Part shown: piece by piece, positions 22,601-36,507 of the stretch
How positions within the stretch are numbered: the stretch's first letter is position 1
Layout: each line of letters starts with the position of its first letter
NCBI GenBank assembly: GCA_949752795.1
Contig: CATKHW010000421.1
Coordinates: forward strand, 1-64,000
Direction of reading: 5' to 3'
DNA: 64,000 nt
DNA from: Hyperoodon ampullatus
Taxonomy: Eukaryota; Chordata; Mammalia; Artiodactyla; Ziphiidae
The notes under the pieces: generated by a model
Databases searched by the model: none
Seen by the model: the letters and a program-made list of their open reading frames with translations, nothing else
Told to the model about the DNA's origin: nothing
Made by a program: the position numbers and the translations under genes

Positions 22601-24339
22601 GAACTGAGTTAGGAAAGAGAACAGCGTCCCACATTTAGAAAACACTCTTATGCTTGCTTAAGGGGGAAGGAGAGGTGGGGTGATGCATAAAACCAGAGTT
22701 TGATATAAGCACAGGTACCGTTCCAAAAACCAACTATGGAATAGACAAGACCTACACCTTCCTCAGTGAAAGGGACTCAAAACCCCATATTTCCCGCAGA
22801 GGAATATATCTGACTAGTAAGAATCTTAAAAACTATGTATTGATATGTCTCCGTAAGGGAATCAAGTGTGTCTAGACTGGCATAAACATGGCAGCGAGAA
22901 TCAGCTCAAACCCACTATAAAAAGGAATTTCAAAAACAAAACAAAAAAACTGGGAAATTCTTTACAATTCCTTCAGGGTCTCTGATGAAACCTGGAATGA
23001 CCCTATCTACAACGACAGCTGGATGTGGCATAAGGCTGGACACTTTGGACTGAGAGGATTGGTGAGGTTGGGTGAACAAATGCAGACCATTTAAAGCAAT
23101 AATGCATGACACACATTCCATGGGTACCAACTCTCCAGGTTGAAGGGAATATTACTACAGATATAACATGTACGGGAATCCTAGAGAACGGACACACTGT
23201 GAATACGAAAGGTTTCTAAAACTCAACGAATAGTCCCTCTCCTGGTGCTCCGGTTTGACTTTCCATCTGCTTTATTATCAACCTCCCAACTTGGAGAGAC
23301 AGCCCCTTTAACCTCCTGGTTCGCACAGGTTGCCAATTTGGCAGAGGATGAAAGGGAAGAGGGAGAACCAATGAGAGAGTAGCTGTTAGGCATTTGGACA
23401 GGCACATATCACTGTAATTTCCCGGCAGGAAGAAGAATTAACCAAAGTCTCAGCCACCCACCGGGAATCAGTATAGATCCTGAACCAAAATTTTGGACTT
23501 GCGGTCAGCTCACCAAAAACGAGTTGAAAAATGGAGCTCAGGGGCACAGCAATTCACAAACTGGCCGAGTAATAAAGGACAACTATCGTCCAAATATCTG
23601 TTGAGGGAAGGCAACGAGGAGGACTTGAAAGCGATGCAGAATAGCAGGAAACAGATTTCAAGAGGTACGTTGGAATCGCCTTTAAAGCACAGGAAGAGGG
23701 GCACAACTTCGACAATGATGCACTTGGCCAAAAAGGGCGTATGCGTTTTCTCCTGAATATATTCAGGAGAAAACGCATACGCCCTTTTTGGCCAAGCAAG
23801 CAAGCGGGCAATGCAAATCTGCACTACAAAGAAGTATCACTTCCCACCGGTCAAAAGGGACATCCACAAAATGTGTAAAAACCAGAAAGGCAAGACAGGC
23901 CCTGGAGAACAGGGAGCCTTGTTATGCTGATGGGCGGGATGTAAATTGCCAACTGCCTCTCTGGAGGAGTGCATTGTGTTCCCTAAAACAAGTAAAGAAC
24001 AGAGCTACAGAGCCAAGGGCACTTCCAGTCTAGGGAATATACCTTGGGAAAACTGAAAATCAAAAAGACACAGCCACCCCAAAATTTAGGGCTGCACTGC
24101 TTACAAGGACCTCAACTTGGGTACACCTTAAATATCCCAGGAAATATAAAAATGGTTCAAAAAATTGTGGTACTTACGTACGATGGAATATCCCTCAGCC
24201 ATGAAATCAATGTCATAAGACCAGTAGCAGCAAAATGTGTGGATTCAGGTACGATGATTCTAAGTGAAATAAGTCACACAGAAAAAGAAACTTATCATAA
24301 GATGTCACTTATGAAGATCCTGTAAACATGGCTACACTT
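22601..24339 (+). repeat. Satellite monomer U14 (D/A chimera)
   Basis: 1,739 bp, perfect palindrome 23723-23796. The 5' part is D: acagcgtcccac, atgcttgctt, gaggttgggtg, gcatgacacac and gggtaccaac as in U17 and U23. The 3' part is A: tggacaggcac, ccaaatatctg, gaggaggacttg, gcgatgcag, caagtaaagaacag (as U20) and aaaatgtgtgg. The switch lies between about 23313 (agacagcccc, not the A form) and 23397. It sits at the register jump from D back to A. Confidence 0.97.
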
Positions 24340-26077
24340 GAACTGAGTTAGGAAAGAGAACAGTGTCTCACATTTAGAAAACACTCTTATGCCTGCTTAA
24401 GGGGGAAGGAGAGGTGGGGTGATGCATAAAACCAGAGTTTGATATAAGCACAGGTACCGTTCCAAAAACCAACTATGGAATAGACAAGACCTACACCTTC
24501 CCCAGTGAAAGGGACTCAAAACACCATATTTCCCACAGAGGAATATATCTGACTAGTAAGAATCTTAAAACCTCTGTATTGATATGTCTCCGTGAGGGAA
24601 TCAAGTGTGTCTAGACTGGGATAAATATGGCAGCGAGAATCAGCTCAAACCCACTATAAAAAGGAATTTCAAAAACAAAACAAAAAAACTGGGAAATTCT
24701 TTACAATTCCTTCAGGGTCTCTGATGAAACCTGAAATGACCCTATCTACAATGACAGCTGGATGTGGCATAAGGCTGGACACTTGGGACTGAGAGGATTG
24801 GTGAGATTGGGTGAGCAAATGCAGACCCTTTAAAGCAATAATGCATGGCACACATTCCATGGGTCCCAACTCTCCAGGTTGAAGGGAATATTACTACAGA
24901 TATAACATGTACGGGAATCCTAGAGAACGGACACACTGTGAATACGAAAGGTTTCTAAAACTCAATGAATAGTCCCTCTCCTGGTGCTCCGGTTTGACTT
25001 TCATCTGCTTTATTATCAACCTCCCAACTTGGAGAGACAGCCCCTTTAACCTCCTGGTTCGCACAGGTTGCCAATTTGGCAGAGGATGAAAGGGAAGAGG
25101 GAGAACCAATGAGAGAGTAGCTGTAAAGCATTTGGACGGGCACATATCACTGTAATTTCCCTGCAGGAAGAAGTATTAACCAAAGTCTCAGCCACCCACC
25201 GGGAATCAGTATAGATCCTGAACCAAAATTTTGGACTTGCGGTCAGCTCACCAAAAACGAGTTGAAAAATGGAGCTCAGGGGCACAGCAATTCACAAACT
25301 GGCCGAGTAATAAAGGACAACTATCGTCCAAAAATCTGTTGAGGGAAGGCAACGAGGCGGACTTGAAAGCGAGGCAGAATAGCAGGAAACAGATTTCAAG
25401 AGGTACGTTGGAATCGCCTTTAAAGCACAGGAAGAGGGGCACAACTTCGACAATGATGCACTTGGCCAAAAAGGGCGTATGCGTTTTCTCCTGAATATAT
25501 TCAGGAGAAAACGCATACGCCCTTTTTGGCCAAGCAAGCAAGCGGGCAATGCAAATCTGCACTACAAAGAAGTATCACTTCCCACCGGTCAAAAGGGACA
25601 TCCACAAAATGTGTAAAAACCAGAAAGGCAAGACAGGCCCTGGAGAACAGGGAGCCTTGTTATGCTGATGGGCGGGATGTAAATTGCCAACTGCCTCTCT
25701 GAAGGAGTGCATTGTGTTCCCTAAAACAAGTAAACAACAGAGCTACAGAGCCAAGGGCACTTCCAGTCTAGGGAATATACCTTGGGAAAACTGAAAATCA
25801 AAAAGACACAGCCACCCCAAAATTTAGGGCTGCACTGCTTACAAGGACCTCAACTTGGGTACACCTTAAATATCCCAGGAAATATAAAAATGGTTCAAAA
25901 AATTGTGGTACTTACGTACGATGGAATATCCCTCAGCCATGAAATCAATGTCATAAGACCAGTAGCAGCAAAATGGGTGGATTCAGGTACGATGATTCTA
26001 AGTGAAATAAGTCACACAGAAAAAGAAACTTATCATAAGATATCACTTATGAAGATCCTGTAAACATGGCTACACTT
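24340..26077 (+). repeat. Satellite monomer U15 (type B)
   Basis: 1,738 bp, perfect palindrome 25461-25534. It is nearly identical to U12 (shared cttccccagtg, aaaacaccatatttcccac, gtaaagcatttgg) at a distance of 5,214 bp, that is three monomers. U12 differs by ctaaatctc and attcaagtacg. Confidence 0.97.
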
Positions 26078-27814
26078 GAACTGAGTTAGGAAAGAGAACA
26101 GTGTCTCACATTTAGAAAACACTCTTATGCCTGCTTAAGGGGGAAGGAGAGGTGGGGTGATGCATAAAACCAGAGTTTGATATAAGCAGAGGTACCGTTC
26201 CGAAAACCAACTATGGAATAGGCAAGACCTACACCTTCCTCAGTGAAAGGGACTCAAAACCCCATATTTCCCGCAGAGGAATATATCTGACTAGTAAGAA
26301 TCTTAAAACCTATGTATTGATATGTCTCCGTAAGGGAACCAAGTGTGTCTAGACTGGCATAAACATGGCAGCGAGAATCAGCTCAAACCCACTATAAAAA
26401 GGAATTTCAATAACAAAACAAAAACCTGGGAAATTATTTACAATTCCTTCAGAGTCTCTGATGAAACCTGGACTGACCCTATCTACAACGACAGCTGGAT
26501 GTGGCATAAGGCGGGACACTTGGACTGAGAGGATTGGTGAGATTGGGTGAACAAATGCAGAACCTTTAAAGCATTAATGCATGGCACCCATTCCATGGGT
26601 CCCAACTCTCCAGGTTGAAGGGAATATTACTACAGTTATAACATGTACGGGAAACCTAGAGAACGGACACACTGTGAATACGAAACGTTTCTAAAACTCA
26701 ACGAATAGTCCCTCTCCTGGTGCTCCGGTTTGACTTTCCACCTGCTTTACTATCAACCTCCCAACTTGGAGAGACAGCCCCTTTAACCTCCTGGTTCGCA
26801 CAGGTTGCCAATTTGGCAGAGGATGAAAGGGAAGAGGGAGAACCAATGAGAGAGTAGCTGTTAGGCATTTGGACGGGCACATATCACTGTAATTTCCCGG
26901 CAGGAAGAAGAATTAACCAAAGTCTCAGCCCCCCACCGGGAACCAGCATAGATCCTGAACCAAAATTTTGGACCTGCGGTCAGCTCACCAAAAACGAGTT
27001 GAAAAATGGAGCTCAGGGGCACAGCAATTCACAAACTGGCCGAGTAATAAAGGACAACTATCGTCCAAAAATCTGTTGAGGGAAGGCAATGAGGCGGACT
27101 TGAAAGCGAGGCAGAATAGCAGGAAACAGATTTCAAGAGGTACGTTGGAATCACCTTTAAAGCACCGGATGAGGGGCACAACTTCGGCAATGATGCACGT
27201 GGCCAAAAAGGGCGTATGCGTTTTCTCCTGAATATATTCAGGAGAAAACGCATACGCCCTTTTTTGGCCAAGCAAGCAATCGGGCAATGCAAATCTGCAT
27301 TACAAAGAAGTATCACTTACCACCGGTCAAAAGGGACATCCACAAAATGTGTAAAAACCAGAAAGTCAAGACAGGCACTGGAGAACACGGAGCCTTGTTA
27401 TGCTGATGGGCGTATGTAAATTGCCAACTGCCTCTCTGGAGGAGTACATTGTGTTCCCTAAAACAAGTAAAGAACAGAGCTACAGATCCAAGGGCACTTC
27501 CAGTCTAAGGAATATACCTTTGGAAAACTGAATATCAAAAAGACACAGCCACCCCAAAATTTAGGGCTGCACTGCTTACAAGGACCTCAACTTGGGTACA
27601 CCTTAAATATCCCAGGAAATATAAAAATGGTTCAAAAAATTGTGGTACTTACGTACGATGGAATATCCCTCAGCCATGAAATCAATGTCATAAGACCAGT
27701 AGCAGCAAAATGGGTGGATTCAGATACGATGATTCTAAGTGAAATAAGTCACACAGAAAAAGAAACTTATCATAAGATATCACTTATGAAGATCCTGTAA
27801 ACATGGCTACACTT
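26078..27814 (+). repeat. Satellite monomer U16 (type C)
   Basis: 1,737 bp, palindrome 27198-27272 with the C-type mismatch and T bulge. It is nearly identical to U13 5,214 bp upstream and to U22 10,430 bp downstream. Private change seen: gggaaattatttac. Confidence 0.97.
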
Positions 27815-29553
27815 GAACTGAGTTAGGAAAGAGAACAGCGTCCCACATTTAGAAAACACTCTTATGCTTGCTTAAGGGGGAAGGAGAGGTGGGGTGATGC
27901 ATAAAACCAGAGTTTGATATAAGCACAGGTACCGTTCCAAAAACCAACTATGGAATAGACAAGACCTACACCTTCCTCAGTGAAAGGGACTCAAAACCCC
28001 ATATTTCCCGCAGAGGAATATATCTGACTAGTAAGAATCTTAAAAACTATGTATTGATATGTCTCCGTAAGGGAATCAAGTGTGTCTAGACTGGCATAAA
28101 CATGGCAGCGAGAATCAGCTCAAACCCACTATAAAAAGGAATTTCAAAAACAAAACAAAAAAACTGGGAAATTCTTTACAATTCCTTCAGGGTCTCTGAT
28201 GAAACCTGGAATGACCCTATCTACAACGACAGCTGGATGTGGCATAAGGCTGGACACTTTGGACTGAGAGGATTGGTGAGGTTGGGTGAACAAATGCAGA
28301 CCATTTAAAGCAATAATGCATGACACACATTCCATGGGTACCAACTCTCCAGGTTGAAGGGAATATTACTACAGATATAACATGTACGGGAATCCTAGAG
28401 AACGGACACACTGTGAATACGAAAGGTTTCTAAAACTCAACGAATAGTCCCTCTCCTGGTGCTCCGGTTTGACTTTCCATCTGCTTTATTATCAACCTCC
28501 CAACTTGGAGAGACAGACCCTTTAACCTCCTGGTTCGCACAGGTTGCCAATTTGGCAGAGGATGAAAGGGAAGAGGGAGAACCAATGAGAGAGTAGCTGT
28601 TAGGCATTTGGACGGGCACATATCACTGTAATTTCCCGGCAGGAAGAAGAATTAACCAAAGTCTCAGCCACCCACCGGGAATCAGTATAGATCCTGAACC
28701 AAAATTTTGGACTTGCGGTCAGCTCACCAAAAACGAGTTGAAAAATGGAGCTCAGGGGCACAGCAATTCACAAACTGGCCGAGTAATAAAGGACAACTAT
28801 CGTCCAAAAATCTGTTGAGGGAAGGCAATGAGGCGGACTTGAAAGTGAGGCAGAATAGCAGGAAACAGATTTCAAGAGGTACGTTGGAATCGCCTTTAAA
28901 GCACAGGAAGAGGGGCACAACTTCGACAATGATGAACTTGGCCAAAAAGGGCGTATGCGTTTTCTCCTGAATATATTCAGGAGAAAACGCATACGCCCTT
29001 TTTGGCCAAGCAAGCAAGCGGGCAATGCAAATCTGCACTACAAAGAAGTATCACTTCCCACCGGTCAAAAGGGACATCCACAAAATGTGTAAAAACCAGA
29101 AAGGCAAGACAGGCCCTGGAGAACAGGGAGCCTTGTTATGCTGATGGGCGGGATGTAAATTGCCAACTGCCTCTCTGGAGGAGTGCATTGTGTTCCCTAA
29201 AACAAGTAAACAACAGAGCTACAGAGCCAAGGGCACTTCCAGTCTAGGGAATATACCTTGGGAAAACTGAAAATCAAAAAGACACAGCCACCCCAAAATT
29301 TAGGGCTGCACTGCTTACAAGGACCTCAACTTGGGTACACCTTAAATATCCCAGGAAATATAAAAATGGTTCAAAAAATTGTGGTACTTACGTACGATGG
29401 AATATCCCTCAGCCATGAAATCAATGTCATAAGACCAGTAGCAGCAAAATGGGTGGATTCAGGTACGATGATTCTAAGTGAAATAAGTCACACAGAAAAA
29501 GAAACTTATCATAAGATATCACTTATGAAGATCCTGTAAACATGGCTACACTT
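27815..29553 (+). repeat. Satellite monomer U17 (type D)
   Basis: 1,739 bp, perfect palindrome 28937-29010. D markers shared with U23: acagcgtcccac, atgcttgctt, gcatgacacac, gggtaccaac, gaaagtgaggcag and gatgaacttgg. Private change gagacagaccc. It closes the expanded HOR copy U7-U17. Confidence 0.97.
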
Positions 29554-31292
29554 GAACTGAGTTAGGAAAGAGAACAGTGTCTCACATTTAGAAAACACTC
29601 TTATGCCTGCTTAAGGGGGAAGGAGAGGTGGGGTGATGCATAAAACCAGAGTTTGATATAAGCAGAGGTACCGTTCCAAAAACCAACTATGGAATAGACA
29701 AGACCTACACCTTCCTCAGTGAAAGGGACTCAAAACCCCATATTTCCCGCAGAGGAATATATCTGACTAGTAAGAATCTTAAAACCTATGTATTGATATG
29801 TGTCCGTAAGGGAATCAAGTGTGTCTAGACTGGGATAAATATGGCAGCGAGAATCAGCTCAAACCCACTATAAAAAGGAATTTCAAAAATAAAACAAAAA
29901 AACTGGGAAATTCTTTACAATTCCTTCAGGGTCGCTGATGAAACCTGAAATGACCCTATCTACAATGACAGCTGGATTTGGCATAAGGCTGGACACTTGG
30001 GACTGCGAGGATTGGTGAGATTGGGTGAGCAAATGCAGACCCTTTAAAGCAATAATGCATGGCACACATTCCATGGGTCCCAACACTCCAGGTTGAAGGG
30101 AATATTACTACAGATATAACATGTATGGGAATCCTAGAGAACGGACACACTGTGAATATGAAAGGTTTCTAAAACTCAACGAATAGTCCCTCTCCTGGTG
30201 CTCCGGTTTGACTTTCCATCTGCTTTATTATCAACCTCCCAACTTGGAGAGACATCCCCTTTAACCTCCTGGTTCGCACAGGTTGCCAATTTGGCAGAGG
30301 ATGAAAGGGAAGAGGGAGAACCAATGAGAGAGTAGCTGTTAGGCATTTGGACAGGCACATATCACTTTAATTTCCCGGCAGGAAGAAGAATTAACCAAAG
30401 TCTCAGCCACCCACCGGGAATCAGTATAGATCCTGAACCAAAATTTTGGACTTGCGGTCAGCTCACCAAAAACGAGTTGAAAAATGGAGCTCAGGGGCAC
30501 AGCAATTCACAAACTGGCCGAGTAATAAAGGACAACTATCGTCCAAATATCTGTTGAGGGAAGGCAACGAGGCGGACTTGAAAGCGAGGCAGAATAGCAG
30601 GAAACAGATTTCAAGATGTACGTTGGAATCACCTTTAAAGCACAGGAAGAGGGGCACAACTTCGACAATGATGCACTTGGCCAAAAAGGGCGTATGCGTT
30701 TTCTCCTGAATATATTCAGGAGAAAACGCATACGCCCTTTTTGGCCAAGCAAGCAAGCGGGCAATGCAAATCTGCACTACAAAGAAGTATCACTTCCCAC
30801 CGGTCAAAAGGGACATCCACAAAATGTGTAAAAACCAGAAAGGCAAGACAGGCCCTGGAGAACAGGGAGCCTTGTTATGCTGATGGGCGGGATGTAAATT
30901 GCCAACTCCCTCTCTGGAGGAGTGCATTGTGTTCCCTAAAACAAGTAAACAACAGAGCTACAGAGCCAAGGGCACTTCCAGTCTAGGGAATATACCTTGG
31001 GAAAACTGAAAATCAAAAAGACACAGCCACCCCAAAATTTAGGGCTGCACTGCTTACAAGGACCTCAACTTGGGTACACCTTAAATATCCCAGGAAATAT
31101 AAAAATGGTTCAAAAAATTGTGGTACTTACGTACGATGGAATATCCCTCAGCCATGAAATCAATGTCATAAGACCAGTAGCAGCAAAACGGGTGGATTCA
31201 GGTACGATGATTCTAAGTGAAATAAGTCACACAGAAAAAGAAACTTATCATAAGATGTCACTTATGAAGATCCTGTAAACATGGCTACACTT
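29554..31292 (+). repeat. Satellite monomer U18 (type E)
   Basis: 1,739 bp, perfect palindrome 30676-30749. It has all the E markers of U7 (gggtcgctgatg, gctggatttggc, gactgcgagg, catgtatggg, aactccctctc) and cactttaattt as in U9. Private changes: caagatgtacg, gcaaaacgggtgg and ttggaatcacc. First unit of the regular six-mer. Confidence 0.97.
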
Positions 31293-33030
31293 GAACTGAG
31301 TTAGGAAAGAGAACAGTGTCTCACATTTAGAAAACACTCTTATGCCTGCTTAAGGGGGAAGGAGAGGTGGGGTGATGCATAAAACCAGAGTTTGATATAA
31401 GCACAGGTACCGTTCCAAAAACCAACTATGGAATAGACAAGACCTACACCTTCCTCAGTGAAAGGGACTCAAAACCCCATATTTCCCGCAGAGGAATATA
31501 TCTGACTAGTAAGAATCTTAAAACCTATGTATTGATATGTCTCCGTGAGGGAATCAAGTGTGTCTAGACTGGGATAAATATGGCAGCGAGAATCAGCTCA
31601 AACCCACTATAAAAAGGAATTTCAAAAATAAAACAAAAAAACTGGGAAATTCTTTACAATTCCTTCAGGGTCTCTGATGAAACCTGAAATGACCCTATCT
31701 ACAATGACAGCTGGATGTGGCATAAGGCTGGACACCTGGGACTGAGAGGATTGGTGAGATTGGGTGAGCAAATGCAGACCCTTTAAAGCAATAATGCATG
31801 GCACACATTCCATGGGTCCCAACTCTCCAGGTTGAAGGGAATATTACTACAGATATAACATGTACGGGAATCCTAGAGAACGGACACACTGTGAATACGA
31901 AAGGTTTCTAAAACTCAATGAATTGTCCCTCTCCTGGTGCTCCGGTTTGACTTTCATCTGCTTTATTATCAACCTCCCAACTTGGAGAGACAGCCCCTTT
32001 AACCTCCTGGTTCGCACAGGTTGCCAATTTGGCAGAGGATGAAAGGGAAAAGGGAGAACCAATGAGAGAGTAGCTGTAAGGCATATGGACGGGCACATAT
32101 CACTGTAATTTCCCGGCAGGAAGAAGAATTAACCAAAGTCTCAGCCACCCACCAGGAATCAGTATAGATCCTGAACCAAAATTTTGGACTTGCGGTCAGC
32201 TCACCAAAAACGAGTTGAAAAATGGAGCTCAGGGGCACAGCAATTCACAAACTGGCCGAGTAATAAAGGACAACTATCGTCCAAAAATCTGTTGAGGGAA
32301 GGCAACGAGGCGGACTTGAAAGCGAGGCAGAATAGCAGGAAACAGATTTCAAGAGGTACGTTGGAATCGCCTTTAAAGCACAGGAAGAGGGGCACAACTT
32401 CGACAATGATGCACTTGGCCAAAAAGGGCGTATGCGTTTTCTCCTGAATATATTCAGGAGAAAACACATACGCCCTTTTTGGCCAAGCAAGCAAGCGGGC
32501 AATGCAAATCTGCACTACAAAGAAGTATCACTTCCCACCGGTCAAAAGGGACATCCACAAAATGTGTAAAAACCAGAAAGGCAAGACAGGCCCTGGAGAA
32601 CAGGGAGCCTTGTTATGCTGATGGGCGGGATGTAAATTGCCAACTGCCTCTCTGGAGGAGTGCATTGTGTTCCCTAAAACAAGTAAACAACAGAGCTACA
32701 GAGCCAAGGGCACTTCCAGTCTAGGGAATATACCTTGGGAAAACTGAAAATCAAAAAGACACAGCCACCCCAAAATTTAGGGCTGCACTGCTTACAAGGA
32801 CCTCAACTTGGGTATACCTTAAATATCCCAGGAAATATAAAAATGGTTCAAAAAATTGTGGTACTTACGTACGATGGAATATCCCTCAGCCATGAAATCA
32901 ATGTCATAAGACCAGTAGCAGCAAAATGGGTGGATTCAGGTACGATGATTCTAAGTGAAATAAGTCACACAGAAAAAGAAACTTATCATAAGATGTCACT
33001 TATGAAGATCCTGTAAACATGGCTACACTT
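31293..33030 (+). repeat. Satellite monomer U19 (type F)
   Basis: 1,738 bp. F markers as in U8 and U10 (tccgtgaggg, gaattgtcc, tttcatctgc, gtaaggcatatgg; ttgggtatacc with U10). The palindrome (32414-32487) is mismatched once by the right-arm change aaaacacat. Private change cccaccaggaatc. Confidence 0.97.
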
Positions 33031-34769
33031 GAACTGAGTTAGGAAAGAGAACAGTGTCTCACATTTAGAAAACACTCTTATGCCTGCTTAAGGGGGAAGG
33101 AGAGGTGGGGTGATGCATAAAACCAGAGTTTGATATAAGCACAGGTACCGTTCCAAAAACCAACTATGGAATAGACAAGACCTACACCTTCCTCAGTGAA
33201 AGGGACTCAAAACCCCATATTTCCCGCAGAGGAATATATCTGACTAGTAAGAATCTTAAAACCTATGTATTGATATGTCTCCGTAAGGGAATCAAGTGTG
33301 TCTAGACTGGGATAAATATGGCAGCGAGAATCAGCTCAAACCCACTATAAAAAGGAATTTCAAAAATAAAATAAAAAAACTGGGAAATTCTTTACAATTC
33401 CTTCAGGGTCTCTGATGAAACCTGAAATGACCCTATCTACAATGACAGCTGGATGTGGCATAAGGCTGGACACTTGGGACTGAGAGGATTGGTGAGATTG
33501 GGTGAGCAAATGCAGACCCTTTAAAGCAATAATGCATGGCACACATTCCATGGGTCCCAACTCTCCAGGTTGAAGGGAATATTACTACAGATATAACATG
33601 TACGGGAATCCTAGAGAACGGACACACTGTGAATACGAAAGGTTTCTAAAACTCAACGAATAGTCCCTCTCCTGGTGCTCCGGTTTGACTTTCCATCTGC
33701 TTTATTATCAACCTCCCAACTTGGAGAGACATCCCCTTTAACCTCCTGGTTCGCACAGGTTGCCAATTTGGCAGAGGATGAAAGGGAAGAGGGAGAACCA
33801 ATGAGAGAGTAGCTGTTAGGCATTTGGACAGGCACATATCACTGTAATTTCCCGGCAGGAAGAAGAATTAACCAAAGTCTCAGCCACCCACCGGGAATCA
33901 GTATAGATCCTGAACCAAAATTTTGGACTTGCGGTCAGCTCACCAAAAACGAGTTGAAAAATGGAGCTCAGGGGCACAGCAATTCACAAACTGGCCGAGT
34001 AATAAAGGACAACTATCGTCCAAATATCTGTTGAGGGAAGGCAACGAGGAGGACTTGAAAGCGATGCAGAATAGCAGGAAACAGATTTCAAGAGGTACGT
34101 TGGAATCGCCTTTAAAGCACAGGAAGAGGGGCACAACTTCGACAATGATGCACTTGGCCAAAAAGGGCGTATGCGTTTTCTCCTGAATATATTCAGGAGA
34201 AAACGCATACGCCCTTTTTGGCCAAGCAAGCAAGCGGGCAATGCAAATCTGCACTACAAAGAAGTATCACTTCCCACCGGTCAAAAGGGACATCCACAAA
34301 ATGTGTAAAAACCAGAAAGGCAAGACAGGCCCTGGAGAACAGGGAGCCTTGTTATGCTGATGGGCGGGATGTAAATTGCCAACTGCCTCTCTGGAGGAGT
34401 GCATTGTGTTCCCTAAAACAAGTAAAGAACAGAGCTACAGAGCCAAGGGCACTTCCAGTCTAGGGAATATACCTTGGGAAAACTGAAAATCAAAAAGACA
34501 CAGCCACCCCAAAATTTAGGGCTGCACTGCTTACAAGGACCTCAACTTGGGTACACCTTAAATATCCCAGGAAATATAAAAATGGTTCAAAAAATTGTGG
34601 TACTTACGTACGATGGAATATCCCTCAGCCATGAAATCAATGTCATAAGACCAGTAGCAGCAAAATGTGTGGATTCAGGTACGATGATTCTAAGTGAAAT
34701 AAGTCACACAGAAAAAGAAACTTATCATAAGATGTCACTTATGAAGATCCTGTAAACATGGCTACACTT
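33031..34769 (+). repeat. Satellite monomer U20 (type A)
   Basis: 1,739 bp, perfect palindrome 34153-34226. A markers gaggaggacttg, gcgatgcag, aaaatgtgtgg, aaaataaaataaaa and gagacatcccc. It has caagtaaagaacag as in U14, where U11 keeps caagtaaacaac; the A half of U14 is therefore closer to U20 than to its neighbour U11 at that site. Confidence 0.97.
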
Positions 34770-36507
34770 GAACTGAGTTAGGAAAGAGAACAGTGTCTCA
34801 CATTTAGAAAACACTCTTATGCCTGCTTAAGGGGGAAGGAGAGGTGGGGTGATGCATAAAACCAGAGTTTGATATAAGCACAGGTACCGTTCCAAAAACC
34901 AACTATGGAATAGACAAGACCTACACCTTCCTCAGTGAAAGGGACTCAAAACCCCATATTTCCCGCAGAGGAATATATCTGACTAGTAAGAATCTTAAAA
35001 ACTATGTATTGATATGTCTCCGTGAGGGAATCAAGTGTGTCTAGACTGGGATAAATATGGCAGCGAGAATCAGCTCAAACCCACTATAAAAAGGAATTTC
35101 AAAAACAAAACAAAAAAACTGGGAAATTCTTTACAATTCCTTCAGGGTCTCTGATGAAACCTGAAATGACCCTATCTACAATGACAGCTGGATGTGGCAT
35201 AAGGCTGGACACTTGGGACTGAGAGGATTGGTGAGATTGGGTGAGCAAATGCAGACCCTTTAAAGCAATAATGCATGGCACACATTCCATGGGTCCCAAC
35301 TCTCCAGGTTGAAGGGAATATTACTACAGATATAACATGTACGGGAATCCTAGAGAACGGACACACTGTGAATACAAAAGGTTTCTAAAACTCAATGAAT
35401 AGTCCCTCTCCTGGTGCTCCGGTTTGACTTTCATCTGCTTTATTATCAACCTCCCAACTTGGAGAGACAGCCCCTTTAACCTCCTGGTTCCCACAGGTTG
35501 CCAATTTGGCAGAGGATGAAAGGGAAGAGGGAGAACCAATGAGAGAGTAGCTGTAAGGCATTTGGACGGGCACATATCACTGTAATTTCCCTGCAGGAAG
35601 AAGTATTAACCAAAGTCTCAGCCACCCACCGGGAATCAGTATAGATCCTGAACCAAAATTTTGGACTTGCGGTCAGCTCACCAAAAACGAGTTGAAAAAT
35701 GGAGCTCAGGGGCACAGCAATTCACAAACTGGCCGAGTAATAAAGGACAACTATCGTCCAAAAATCTGTTGAGGGAAGGCAACGAGGCGGACTTGAAAGC
35801 GAGGCAGAATAGCAGGAAACAGATTTCAAGAGGTACGTTGGAATCGCCTTTAAAGCACAGGAAGAGGGGCACAACTTCGACAATGATGCACTTGGCCAAT
35901 AAGGGCGTATGCGTTTTCTCCTGAATATATTCAGGAGAAAACGCATACGCCCTTTTTGGCCAAGCAAGCAAGCGGGCAATGCAAATCTGCACTACAAAGA
36001 AGTATCACTTCCCACCGGTCAAAAGGGACATCCACAAAATGTGTAAAAACCAGAAAGGCAAGACAGGCCCTGGAGAACAGGGAGCCTTGTTATGCTGATG
36101 GGCGGGATGTAAATTGCCAACTGCCTCTCTGAAGGAGTGCATTGTGTTCCCTAAAACAAGTAAACAACAGAGCTACAGAGCCAAGGGCACTTCCAGTCTA
36201 GGGAATATACCTTGGGAAAACTGAAAATCAAAAAGACACAGCCACCCCAAAATTTAGGGCTGCACTGCTTACAAGGACCTCAACTTGGGTACACCTTAAA
36301 TATCCCAGGAAATATAAAAATGGTTCAAAAAATTGTGGTACTTACGTACGATGGAATATCCCTCAGCCATGAAATCAATGTCATAAGACCAGTAGCAGCA
36401 AAATGGGTGGATTCAGGTACGATGATTCTAAGTGAAATAAGTCACACAGAAAAAGAAACTTATCATAAGATATCACTTATGAAGATCCTGTAAACATGGC
36501 TACACTT
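34770..36507 (+). repeat. Satellite monomer U21 (type B)
   Basis: 1,738 bp. B markers tttcatctgc, tttccctgcagg, gaagtattaacc and ctctgaaggagtg. It lacks the cttccccagtg and aaaacacc changes of U12/U15. Private changes gttcccacagg and gaatacaaaagg. The palindrome (35891-35964) has the left-arm change ggccaataaggg. Confidence 0.97.

Larger units (their letters stand above)
10433..29553 (+). repeat. Expanded HOR copy with two register jumps (U7-U17)
   Basis: 19,121 bp, 11 monomers in the order E F A/E F A B C D/A B C D. Compared with E F A B C D it has two extra monomers at U9-U10 and three at U14-U16. Both insertions coincide with a chimeric monomer, U9 or U14, whose two halves belong to the types on each side of the jump. 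That is the expected product of out-of-register crossing over. Confidence 0.88.
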
